From an uncultured Butyrivibrio sp. (GTDB lineage Bacteria > Bacillota > Clostridia > Lachnospirales > Lachnospiraceae): 38,787 nt of DNA. The stretch is from the NCBI GenBank assembly GCA_946536145.1, contig CAMNEA010000024.1, positions 1 to 38,787 on the forward strand. The letters run 5' to 3'. Position 1 is the first letter of the stretch; each line of letters begins with the position of its first letter. This document shows positions 10,101-15,607 of the stretch, piece by piece. A program made the position numbers and the translations under genes. Below the pieces are notes generated by a model that made no database searches, had not been told where the DNA came from, and saw only the letters and a program-made list of their open reading frames with translations.

Positions 10101-10403
10101 GCTGTCCTCAACAGATGCCTCTTCCTCAGCATCATCATTCTGATCATCGCCGTCCTCAGGCTCTTCACTCTCCATCTGCTCTATAAGCCCTGCCTCATAA
10201 TCATCATCGGCAGTCTCCATTACGAGTCCTACATCCTTGGCCCCATCTTCTGTCATAGCCGTAGCAGGTTTATTGAGCCCATAGAGTGTCAAAGTTCCTG
10301 TCAAAAGAGATATGCAAAGAGCAAATACCAGCCACTTCTTATATCTCACATGATTCTTAATGTAGTTTTCCGCGCGATGCTCATCTACCTTGCGCATTCC
10401 CAA
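4167..10403 (-). CDS. Giant LPQTG surface adhesin (probable pilus tip protein)
   Basis: 2078 residues. A basic N-region precedes a membrane/signal segment (about 24-48, KKWLVFALCISLL). Then comes an extremely acidic Asp/Glu/Ser tract (about 60-275), followed by four degenerate repeats of about 100 residues starting near 278, 377, 478 and 581 (pattern VxLTxxYVDEEGE, IEGY, VVLTY). A domain ending SFSIFAVIS (about 890) and a long ligand-binding-like region follow. At least two FctA/Spy0128-like modules (for example about 1185-1330 and 1690-1810, with YKITE-type signatures) come next, then a Cna-B-like domain and LPQTG at 2040 with an RKKRDLE tail. Size and position in a sortase pilus operon fit a tip adhesin; this role and its ligand are inferred. 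The start ATG has AGGGG 8 nt upstream. Confidence 0.88.
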   Translation of the reverse strand: MGMRKVDEHRAENYIKNHVRYKKWLVFALCISLLTGTLTLYGLNKPATAMTEDGAKDVGLVMETADDDYEAGLIEQMESEEPEDGDDQNDDAEEEASVEDSSDDDAAEDTSVEDDEDGDDSEDTGSDSEDSEKEDGSDEASEDVSDASAEASSEDDEAENDADEDSEEEEETSDEAGTAGSLDKDDEDPSDDTEVEEEEDEAKEDASDSASSKNSKEDDAAVDASSVDSSADEEEDEADAASSLKSKEDEEDDADKKDKEDDADKKDKEDDDELDEDVVLTVSYVDEEGESLKDDKEISISDSISFEDEAPQIEGYTFEKATIDGDSISSVSVKKTDDGYNYYEVTFTDGDSEDIKEDKTVVLTYKAEESEEDADTELTEDVTITVSYVDEEGEALKEDKELSNSDSIDFAKEAPEIEGYEFKEASIDDKLITAIAVKKTDDEAQVRYYEVTLEDESSEDIKEDAALVLTYKAVEEEEIKNVVLTASFVDEEGKELREEEELKIKDSFEFAEDAPEIEGYEFKQAAIEDKAITSISVKETAEETEDEEEVKSVYEVNFDDDSVKELTEDTTVVLTYAETEVKTSVVLTAKYVDKGGEDIAESKELKISGEKTAKDLEPDEIDGYFYEGLFYEENEIVNIEPVFDEEAAKESDAGDEKAEDDKEDKETADEEAQDKIIAGYKLTTADDETVEITEDFEIAFTFVRASKETEFTFSDKKVKIKVTTNKKNVFPDGVELKAAEVTAESEKYNYDAYMEALNDSAETIAEQSGKESADELTDNNTLLYDIAFMYNNKEIQPKEGSVTVSIEFRDQQLSDGISASDDENVTVVHLPIKEEVKEESEITSTEEATDITKEDIKVETLAEAAATVGDKEEKVEFTSESFSIFAVISYQKHEPGTDTYKSVLGDAINFGITAGKIKFSESETNFAVKIVDADGQTGNDMTNPEEQTFMAGEVTGKFQIKGEPAYFIVPRDYASRISHNGIVVFGLAEKSAINDSIERMLQYVRDASADLATRKDNAQIVYDDNSQKSTIDLRSYADNGTYYVTIDDSNKYKVDQADKLKILKKPGQTIVFNVRSKGDFVVHKYKVGPDDNSTVGSDTLAGTSEDTVARTIIWNFIDAGTVSVNAGAAGVMISGNKTAKWYNSNPTSGWLVFPDVELKAEFHNTYNDIRKIGGTAQFEALKTIDNQPATVSGFKFSLYKQDQNSSTGWTELQSVRTGYDQDSSKMIVDQEQIDASHISFESIAYGADNAYGRRNFQYTAASPGNPETFIYKIAETAGTSGDDGSSYTPDTRVYYAKVTVTYREVNEFTKTAYYDVSKPVYYDDNNGSIGNEIEGVPTFNNVTRQGHAAFTLYKYLNGGDPGNLKFSFTVRVLQKDGKLKTLTNNLQNDGSVISYDFDYNNSIIAQDGKIYLIVTENDITQGNTTQIKKDPSYIYIRIDDPGTDNQKIKYYYVKVPEGGLNDANTNINIKRLYDDGYQDKYTYVRAIAIGSTFYIPEDQLVRRAAFQNTGDGMLRIHKMVVNEFEESLVRDGTDSILQNVWFRITKKGTNDYIVFKGFVGSAGTEGQARGYGAFAGKTYRVVYNESAQWSIFGLPAGRYSVEEVGDGFTFTYDESSNTSSLIPNAPGTRVTMYGVTTDPGGGHSYGDGGDNKRAVFSVDVPGKIYGIPTDVVVGEEVQTVQVANYYSLPIGPIQVAKNLTGGPWGDAMSFKFKIEPIGYEALDSERLHYIDAGKQPMPERTEAVVTKADENDGKAIADFGSISFRYEGEYRYKITEDETDKIDGISYNVNNNEYYVKVIVTKKDTTFTKSYTYSKLRNPARSEGDTTNVTEEFHYLGANIIYYSDSEFTNEVTRCELFLGENPDTGITSFSRNNFIPKFTEGTSVSDIVFTNTFKGSLTVSKLWFDENDENIKDRYSKLDIEIYQRPVGNGKWTLYKSDVLTSENVNGDIWTKTYNDLPLYDEQGRSYEYMVKEADSYKTSFTIKYNYKGNDYYVNQHGTFNVVDSNGRKSESSEYVMTATGGNYGEVTITNKLMFYNELPQTGGMGSVPFTAAGMALILASAFGAVLSSGRKKRDLE
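9591..9653. repeat. 27-bp tandem repeat in the acidic tract
   Basis: Two identical 27-bp units at 9591-9617 and 9618-9644, with the start of a third, encode the nine-residue unit DDADKKDKE in the adhesin's acidic region. The unit is in frame, so copy-number change would alter length without breaking the gene. Confidence 0.75.
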
Positions 10404-10565
10404 TACCCCTATTTCCCAAAGTTCTTAAAAATTGATTAACTTTAATAAGTTTTCATTAAAATCATCGCTTAATCATTTTCCGAGTGCCATTTAACAAAAT
10501 TTCAATCATTTAAGGCGTCTTCGAAAACGTTTAAGTGAAAAGTCCCAAAATTTATATCTGTATTT
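10404..10565. other. AT-rich spacer between signal peptidase and adhesin genes
   Basis: 162 bp without a gene. A small stem CTGTA/TACAG (10558-10571) overlaps the signal peptidase stop, and the adhesin ribosome site lies at the other end. I see no convincing terminator or separate promoter, so readthrough from the upstream genes is likely. Confidence 0.45.
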
Positions 10566-11144
10566 CTACAGATTTCCAAAAACATTGAAAGGATACACCC
10601 TCAGGAAAACCTTACCGATTAGCTGCTCTCTTGTAACACATCCGACCACACTGCTTCGTGAATCTATTGAAGCACTTCTGTGATCTCCCAAAACGAAGAA
10701 TCTGTTCTCCGGAACCTGATACGGAAACTCCAGATCCGTTGGCTCAAGGCTCCTGTCAGTCACATAATCCTCATCGAGTGTGACTCCGTTCACCGAGACA
10801 TTTCCTTCCTCATCTATGTTGATCCAGTCTCCAGGAGATCCTACAACTCTTTTAACCAGAACCTTGTTGTTATAATAAAAAGCTATCAGATCGCCCGGTT
10901 CAAATGTGCTCTGGTTTTGAGCTATTACTATCTCTCCAGTCTCCAGAGTGGGTGTCATCGAATCACCTGTAACCTTTAGTACCGTTACAAAAAAGCTTGA
11001 TACCAAAACTGCAAAGGCTGCTACGACAACTACAACTATGAGTGTATTCCTCAGTACTTTACGATATTCCTTTTTTCGACCTTCCCTTTTGAGTTCCTTC
11101 TTAAGCTCTTCAAGAGAGGGCTTATTGTTCATTTCCTCACTCAT
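10566..11144 (-). CDS. lepB: Signal peptidase I of the pilus operon
   Basis: 192 residues, a type I signal peptidase that cleaves Sec signal peptides on the outer membrane face. One N-terminal membrane segment (about 33-56) is followed by box B GDSMTPTL with catalytic Ser62, box D VLVKRVVGSPGD with general-base Lys98, and box E GDHRSASIDSR. This is a single-anchor Gram-positive enzyme. The ATG overlaps the end of the preceding coiled-coil gene by 8 bp and has no Shine-Dalgarno of its own, so translation is probably coupled. Dedicated signal peptidases occur in other Gram-positive pilus islands (for example SipA of streptococcal FCT regions), so pilin processing is the likely task. Confidence 0.93.
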   Translation of the reverse strand: MSEEMNNKPSLEELKKELKREGRKKEYRKVLRNTLIVVVVVAAFAVLVSSFFVTVLKVTGDSMTPTLETGEIVIAQNQSTFEPGDLIAFYYNNKVLVKRVVGSPGDWINIDEEGNVSVNGVTLDEDYVTDRSLEPTDLEFPYQVPENRFFVLGDHRSASIDSRSSVVGCVTREQLIGKVFLRVYPFNVFGNL

Positions 11145-11727
11145 CTGTCTTATCAGTTACCTTTTTAGCAGTTCTTTTTCTTGTTGTCTTCTTTTCTTTT
11201 GATTCCTTTCCGGCCTGACTCTCCAAAAGAGCCATTCTCTTTCTATGTGAATCAATCTCCTTAAGGAACTGATCATACTCCTCGGTGGCATTCTTTTTCA
11301 GTGTTTCTACATACAGATCCGCAGCCTTCTGCGCTGCCTCCATGACACCTCCCACCATCAGTGATGCCTCTGCAAGCGACTTGGAATTGTCGATCTTGGA
11401 AAGTGAATCCTCAACCTGTCCCTGAAGCTGCTGCTTCTCTCTTTCAAGCCTTGCCTTAAGCCCCGCTATGTCCTTGTCAAACTTTGCCTGCATCTCAGCT
11501 TTCTGCTCTGCGAATTTCTCTCGCATCTGAGCCTTTTCTTCATCAAAGCTCTTAAGCATCCGGGCTCTCTCTTCTGCCATTTCACGCTGAAGTTCAAGTC
11601 TTTCTTTCTCAAAGCTCTCTCTAAGCTCCGCCTCGTGTTTCTTGACTGCCTCCGTCTCCTCCGAGAAACTGATCATCATCTCAAGGAGTTCAGCCCTGCT
11701 GAGTTTTTTAAGATTTACGTCTGCCAC
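11137..11727 (-). CDS. Cytoplasmic coiled-coil protein, first gene of the pilus operon
   Basis: 196 residues from a GTG start at 11727, chosen because AGGGGA lies 5 nt upstream and the 41 residues before it in the same frame look like leader RNA. No signal peptide. Residues about 15-110 form a long charged coiled coil rich in EKERLELQREMAEERARM-type heptads. An amphipathic helical part (VGGVMEAAQKAADLYVETLK, about 128-147) resembles the C-terminal region of DivIVA/GpsB-like scaffolds, and a Lys/Arg-rich tail (KKTTRKRTAKK) ends it. Function unknown. Its place directly behind the c-di-GMP riboswitch and its coupling to signal peptidase suggest a scaffold that positions pilus secretion or assembly; this is inference. 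Confidence 0.72.
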   Translation of the reverse strand: MADVNLKKLSRAELLEMMISFSEETEAVKKHEAELRESFEKERLELQREMAEERARMLKSFDEEKAQMREKFAEQKAEMQAKFDKDIAGLKARLEREKQQLQGQVEDSLSKIDNSKSLAEASLMVGGVMEAAQKAADLYVETLKKNATEEYDQFLKEIDSHRKRMALLESQAGKESKEKKTTRKRTAKKVTDKTDE

Positions 11728-11765
11728 TTTATCCCCTGCTGTCCTGATATATTCTAAATTCGCGC

Positions 11766-11796
11766 AAAAAAAATTATGCTCCGATTGGCGCATAAT
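11766..11796 (-). terminator. Second leader hairpin with T run, just before the coiled-coil gene
   Basis: On the minus strand ATTATGC pairs with GCATAAT (11773-11779 with 11790-11796), with a further CC/GG inside, followed by seven T (11766-11772). It has intrinsic-terminator form and lies about 40 nt before the GTG start, downstream of the riboswitch terminator. It could be a second attenuation point or only a leader stem. Confidence 0.5.
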
Positions 11797-11815
11797 ACAC
11801 ATTTGATGTCTAGGT

Positions 11816-11844
11816 TTAATAGTCAAGCGCAAATCCAAAGTCAA
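11816..11844 (-). promoter_or_regulatory. Possible internal promoter downstream of the riboswitch
   Basis: TTGACT (11839-11844) and TATTAA (11816-11821) are separated by 17 bp on the minus strand, a reasonable sigma-A promoter. If used, it would bypass the riboswitch but still run through the hairpin at 11766-11796. Not proven; the AT-rich leader could give this by chance. Confidence 0.35.
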
Positions 11845-11943
11845 TTGCAAGTATTTATAAAACCACTTCCAATGTACGAGGTTTAATTATCTGCGTGTCA
11901 GATATAGCCATTCATCCTCGAACACTGTGTATTGTAATTCCAC

Positions 11944-11980
11944 AAAAATAGACCGTCTGTCTTAAGTCACAGCCACGGTC
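11944..11980 (-). terminator. Riboswitch expression-platform terminator
   Basis: On the minus strand GACCGT pairs with ACGGTC and CTGT with ACAG inside it, separated by a two-base bulge, followed by TATTTTTG. It begins about 25 nt after the aptamer. This is the layout of a transcription-terminating c-di-GMP riboswitch; which ligand state lets RNA polymerase through cannot be fixed by eye. Confidence 0.75.
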
Positions 11981-12004
11981 CAAATATATGGTGCCGCTTC
12001 TTAT

Positions 12005-12090
12005 CCAGCACCAGCAACTGGCTGTCTTTCACTATGTGTTAAGACCCTTTAGCTTTGCGTCACCATCTCTCGATGGCTTTGCCTTTTATA
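12005..12090 (-). ncRNA. Class I cyclic-di-GMP riboswitch (GEMM-I) in the pilus operon leader
   Basis: Read on the minus strand, the segment has the GEMM-I layout: GGCAAAGCC entry to P2 (about 12071-12085), the hairpin CCATC-GAGA-GATGG with a GNRA tetraloop, the invariant GACGCAAAGC joining segment (about 12052-12062), AGGGTCTTAA, then the P3 arm ending in GACAGCCAGTTGC, which carries the tetraloop-receptor side. The A and G contacts that bind c-di-GMP in this family lie in these segments. It starts just after a promoter and ends about 280 nt before the first pilus gene, with an intrinsic terminator between. The pilus operon is therefore very probably controlled by c-di-GMP. Confidence 0.92.
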
Positions 12091-12098
12091 CTACTAAG

Positions 12099-12128
12099 AT
12101 AATAGAACTTAAGAAAAATGTCCTACAA
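12099..12128 (-). promoter_or_regulatory. Probable promoter of the riboswitch/pilus transcript
   Basis: TTGTAG (12123-12128) and TATTAT (12099-12104) with an 18-bp spacer on the minus strand place the start a few bases before the riboswitch entry helix. The -10 is good and the -35 is weak. Confidence 0.5.
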
Positions 12129-12240
12129 ACAATAACTTTTAATCACGTTTCCCTCACGCGTTCCCCAACGCGCAAACACAATATATAACATTTCATAAAC
12201 GATTTCAAGAATTTTTTTCACAAATTTTTCACAGTTTCCA

Positions 12241-12271
12241 TAAAAAAAGAGCTGAAAACCAGTCCAGCTCT
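12241..12271 (-). terminator. Intrinsic terminator of flgE
   Basis: On the minus strand AGAGCTG pairs with CAGCTCT (12248-12254 with 12265-12271), followed by a seven-T run (12242-12248). It lies about 100 bp after the flgE stop and upstream of the pilus promoter, so it separates the two units. Confidence 0.8.
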
Positions 12272-12368
12272 GTGTAAATTCTTTACAAAAAAGTTTATAA
12301 AAATTTTAGTTTCCAATCATCTGTTATTAATAAAACTTCCTGCGTGTCGGTTTATTGTTAGTTTTAAC

Positions 12369-14102
12369 TTACCTCTTGAGGTCTCTCAGTACCTGGAGCA
12401 TCTCATCAGAAGTTGTTATCACTTTACTGTTCGCCTGGAATCCTCTCTGGGTCGTGATCATGTCGGTGAATTCCGCGGCAAGATCAACGTTGCTGCCTTC
12501 AAGGACACCGGAGGAGATGTAACCGCCACTACTTGTGATATCAACAAATTGTGCATCTCCCGAATTTGGAGATTCTGTATAGAGATTGTCTCCTGATTTT
12601 TCAAGTCCCATGGCATTACTGAATTCAGCAAAAGCAAGCTTTGCCTTCAGCACGCTCTGCCCATTTGAATACTCTCCATAAATAGAACCGTCATTAGCAA
12701 ATGATATTCTATTAAGCACTCCTTTAGAATAACCTGTGCCTTTTCCGTTCACATCACCCCTGTCAGCTTTAAGTGTCGAGTATGAAGCATTTTTACGTGC
12801 TGCATAATTAGTTGTATAAGTGAAGTCCATATGCAACGGTCCTAACTTAGATGCTTCACCTGTAAATCTGAAAGTATAGTCTTTATCACCGTATACCACC
12901 ATCTCTGTATCAGAAAAATCAACTGTAACAGGACCAATCGGTAATTTGTCATTTGTAAACGAGAATGTATGTCGTTTGTTATTCTTGCCATCTATTGTTT
13001 TTAGCTTGCCGTTATTATTATCGTAGTCAAAAAGCAAGCTGTTGCCGGAATACTCGGTCTCGTTACCATTTTCGTCTGAAACACTTTGAAGCTTAAACGT
13101 ATAATCGCCTTTTCCGCTTGTATCCTCTTCAATCGAAAAATTCAGTTTATACTCTTTTCCATCTGTACCGGTCACTGTCTTAGTGTAATAGGACTGTCCA
13201 ATCATTGAGCCATTTAGTTTAAAGCTTGTTGAATTGACTCCTCCCGCAGCATTCTTGGTTTCCTTAGTATCGGAATAGTACAAAAATGTATATGGTGCAA
13301 CCGCCTTGAGTTCACCATCATTAGCGCCATAATACATGAACAGGCTTCTGGTAACTCCAAGCTCAATCTCTTTTCCATCCTGATCAGTTATACTCTCTAT
13401 GCTCATAGCGTATGTATTATCTGCCAAATCTCCGGCATCATTAAACACCAGTTTTAAATCATAGGGATTCCCGTCAGATCCATACACCTGCAAATTGATA
13501 GGTTCGCCTTCTACAAGATTTTTGTCATATTTATTCAGATTTCCCTTAATCTGTGCTTCTGTAGTAGCAGTTCCCGGAACCGTATCGCGCATTCTGACAG
13601 CCCCATCAGGATCTACTACCGGCTGATAATTGACTACTCTTATCCTGTCAAGGATTGTTGTATTACCATTTTGGGTTGCCCCCTGAACATAATGACCTTG
13701 ACCTTTTGTTACAAGATATCCATCACCATCTACAGTAAACGAACCATCTCGAGTGTAAGCCATGGTAGCATCTGATCCATCCGGCTGAACAACAAAAAAG
13801 GCATCTCCGGTAATCATTAGATCATACGGATTATCCGTCACCATTGCAGATCCCTGCTCGGTAATGTTTGTAAAGACCGAGGACAGTCTTGTTCCAAGTC
13901 CGATCTGAGCCGGGCTTACCGCGCCATTGGTGTCAGTAGCCGCATAAGCATCCTTCCTGGTCTGATAAAGAATATCCTGGAATCCTGCTGCCTGAGACTT
14001 GTATGAAGTGGTATTGACGTTGGCAATGTTATTGCCTATGACATCCATCTTGGTCTGATGTGTTGTTAAACCGGTGACTCCGGACCAGAGTGATCTTAGC
14101 AT
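12369..14102 (-). CDS. flgE: Flagellar hook protein FlgE
   Basis: 577 residues from the ATG at 14102 (MLRSLWSG), chosen because GGAGG lies 8 nt upstream; a 19-residue in-frame extension is rejected. The N-terminal rod/hook helix (about 1-35) carries the family signature GNNIANVNTTSYK, followed by the GDAFFVV motif and a large variable middle (about 140-480, the outer D1/D2 hook domains). The C-terminal helix is LEGSNVDLAAEFTDMITTQRGFQANSKVITT-like (about 535-565), the paired coiled-coil end of axial proteins. It polymerises into the hook outside the cell via the flagellar export apparatus. No other flagellar gene is adjacent, so it is monocistronic here, with its own sigma-D promoter and terminator. 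Confidence 0.95.
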   Translation of the reverse strand: MLRSLWSGVTGLTTHQTKMDVIGNNIANVNTTSYKSQAAGFQDILYQTRKDAYAATDTNGAVSPAQIGLGTRLSSVFTNITEQGSAMVTDNPYDLMITGDAFFVVQPDGSDATMAYTRDGSFTVDGDGYLVTKGQGHYVQGATQNGNTTILDRIRVVNYQPVVDPDGAVRMRDTVPGTATTEAQIKGNLNKYDKNLVEGEPINLQVYGSDGNPYDLKLVFNDAGDLADNTYAMSIESITDQDGKEIELGVTRSLFMYYGANDGELKAVAPYTFLYYSDTKETKNAAGGVNSTSFKLNGSMIGQSYYTKTVTGTDGKEYKLNFSIEEDTSGKGDYTFKLQSVSDENGNETEYSGNSLLFDYDNNNGKLKTIDGKNNKRHTFSFTNDKLPIGPVTVDFSDTEMVVYGDKDYTFRFTGEASKLGPLHMDFTYTTNYAARKNASYSTLKADRGDVNGKGTGYSKGVLNRISFANDGSIYGEYSNGQSVLKAKLAFAEFSNAMGLEKSGDNLYTESPNSGDAQFVDITSSGGYISSGVLEGSNVDLAAEFTDMITTQRGFQANSKVITTSDEMLQVLRDLKR

Positions 14103-14307
14103 AATGTGTACCTCCGAAAGATTCTGCCTTACAGATGGCAGATATGTTCTCCGGTGCATGTTACCAGCAAATCATTGAAGTGTATTGCAATAATATGCTC
14201 CGGCACCGCCTGCATCAGGCTGACTGTTTTCATGTACTTCCGTGTACACTTTGGGCAAGATCCGTTTGCCCGGCTAAAGAATTGCAGAGTAAGGATTAAT
14301 CTATCCT
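14103..14307 (-). promoter_or_regulatory. Structured flgE leader with CsrA-like GGA loops
   Basis: The roughly 205-nt leader contains hairpin GGGCAA-ACGGATC-TTGCCC (14253-14271) and hairpin TGTAC-ACGGAA-GTACA (14233-14248), each showing GGA in the loop. The second reads GTACACGGAAGT, 10 of 12 matches to the published CsrA consensus RUACARGGAUGU. A third stem GCCTG/CAGGC lies at 14208-14220. Further GGA words occur at about 14150 and in the Shine-Dalgarno (GGAGG, 14111-14115). CsrA is known to block flagellin translation in Bacillus in this way; no csrA gene is in the window. Confidence 0.55.
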
Positions 14308-14313
14308 ACTTTT

Positions 14314-14341
14314 TTATCGGCACAAAGTTTTATATTGTTTA
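14314..14341 (-). promoter_or_regulatory. Sigma-D (sigma-28) flagellar promoter of flgE
   Basis: On the minus strand TAAA (14338-14341) and GCCGATAA (14314-14321) are separated by 16 bp, an almost perfect match to the flagellar sigma consensus TAAA-N15/16-GCCGATAA. The predicted start is about 205 nt before the flgE ATG. Confidence 0.88.
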
Positions 14342-14580
14342 GGGATTAATTGATATTTTTCTTACCTTTTTCAAACCATCCTCCCAAATGTATGTATATG
14401 CTGACAGCAAAAAACATGCTCCAGGTGAAAACCGCCCGCAAGCATGCATGAAAAATCAATGCGAATATGCCCTATAATAATAAAACTCGTCACTTAGGGT
14501 AAATAATCTTGGTATTATGTGACCTATGACTTTCCGAACGAAAACAGGAATAATCGTGCGAAAACTGCCTTTGGCAAATC

Positions 14581-14608
14581 TTGAATTTCCTATTCAGGTA
14601 TGTATAAT
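14581..14608 (+). promoter_or_regulatory. Promoter of cysE
   Basis: TTGAAT (14581-14586) and TATAAT (14603-14608) are spaced by 16 bp, with TG just before the -10. It lies about 95 bp before the cysE start. The stretch 14343-14580 holds no gene I can support. Confidence 0.65.
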
Positions 14609-14621
14609 TAAAAGAAATATT

Positions 14622-14645
14622 CAAGAGGGTACTTTTTCCCTCTTG
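14622..14645 (+). other. Perfect 8-bp stem in the cysE leader
   Basis: CAAGAGGG (14622-14629) pairs exactly with CCCTCTTG (14638-14645). It is within about 10 nt of the predicted transcription start and has no clear T run after it. It may stabilise the 5' end or take part in attenuation; there is no T-box or S-box sequence around it. Confidence 0.5.
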
Positions 14646-14703
14646 GTATATTTATACAAAATGTGTTTCTTCATTATATATATTAACCAACGGAGACCAG
14701 CTC

Positions 14704-15603
14704 ATGGATTTTAAAAAGAATAACAACTCACCGGAGTTAAAAAACGAGATAAAGGATATAGTAGACCTGATAATAGCCGACTATGATAATGGCCGTGATG
14801 TAGATCAGCTGGATGTGTACAATCAGCCGGACAGAGATGCGGTCAAGGATATCGTCATCAAGCTCATACGCATCATCTATCCCGGTTACTACAGGGACAA
14901 GGTTTACAAGAGCTACAATGACAGCAACAGAATCTCAATTGTCATTGAGGATGTCATTTACAATATGCAGAAGCAGATTGCTATCGCGTTTCATCACAGT
15001 CACGATTATGTAAACGCATCAGACGAGACGCTTGACTGCGGCGCAAGATGCATCACCCATGAGTTCTTTAAGCAGCTGCCCAAGATAAGAGAATATCTCG
15101 ACACTGACCTTCAGGCCTGCTATGACGGTGATCCGGCCGCTTACAGCAAGGGGGAGATCATCCTCTCATATCCGGGTCTTACCGCAACTACCATCAACAG
15201 GATCGCTCACGAGCTCTATCTTCTCAAGGTGCCGCTCATCCCCAGGATGATGACTGAATACGCACATTCCAAGACCGGTATAGATATACATCCGGGCGCT
15301 ACTATCGGCAAATACTTCATGATAGACCACGGAACAGGAATCGTAATCGGCGAGACCTCGATCATAGGTGAGCACGTCAAGGTATATCAGGGCGTAACTA
15401 TCGGCGGCCTCTCAACAAGAGGAGGGCAGTCTCTTAAGGGCGTCAAGCGACATCCTACGATTGAGAACAATGTCACCATCTATTCAGGAGCATCAATTCT
15501 CGGAGGCGAAACTGTAATTGGAGAGGGTTCCGTGATTGGCGCCAACGCCTTCATCACATCATCAGTACCTGCAGGAAGCAGAGTCAGCATGAAGAACCGG
15601 TAA
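14704..15603 (+). CDS. cysE: Serine O-acetyltransferase
   Basis: 299 residues. It transfers acetyl from acetyl-CoA to L-serine, the first step of cysteine synthesis. The N-terminal helical domain (about 1-185) is followed by a left-handed beta-helix of hexapeptide repeats (about 195-290) with the SAT signature DIHPGATIG, the catalytic DHGTGIVIGE segment, GVTIGG and IGANAF. The extended N-terminal domain is the form often found in Firmicutes and Bacteroidetes (EpsC-like). CGGAG lies 8 nt before the ATG. It is followed after 4 bp by dus on the same strand. Confidence 0.95.
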   Translation: MDFKKNNNSPELKNEIKDIVDLIIADYDNGRDVDQLDVYNQPDRDAVKDIVIKLIRIIYPGYYRDKVYKSYNDSNRISIVIEDVIYNMQKQIAIAFHHSHDYVNASDETLDCGARCITHEFFKQLPKIREYLDTDLQACYDGDPAAYSKGEIILSYPGLTATTINRIAHELYLLKVPLIPRMMTEYAHSKTGIDIHPGATIGKYFMIDHGTGIVIGETSIIGEHVKVYQGVTIGGLSTRGGQSLKGVKRHPTIENNVTIYSGASILGGETVIGEGSVIGANAFITSSVPAGSRVSMKNR

Positions 15604-15607
15604 GATT

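Noticed and set aside
9562..10143. Plus-strand serine-rich ORF of 193 residues
   Set aside because: It is the complement of the Asp/Glu codons of the adhesin's acidic tract; composition alone keeps the frame open.
11728..11850. 41-residue N-terminal extension of the coiled-coil protein
   Set aside because: It covers the terminator-like hairpin and internal promoter region, and the downstream GTG has a good ribosome site.
14103..14159. 19-residue extension of FlgE
   Set aside because: FlgE proteins begin at MLRSLWSG-like sequences, and the GGAGG site is placed for the ATG at 14102.
14103..14307. A second metabolite riboswitch in the flgE leader
   Set aside because: The segment has several stems but none of the conserved GEMM, SAM, cobalamin or THF core motifs; the GGA loops suggest CsrA instead.
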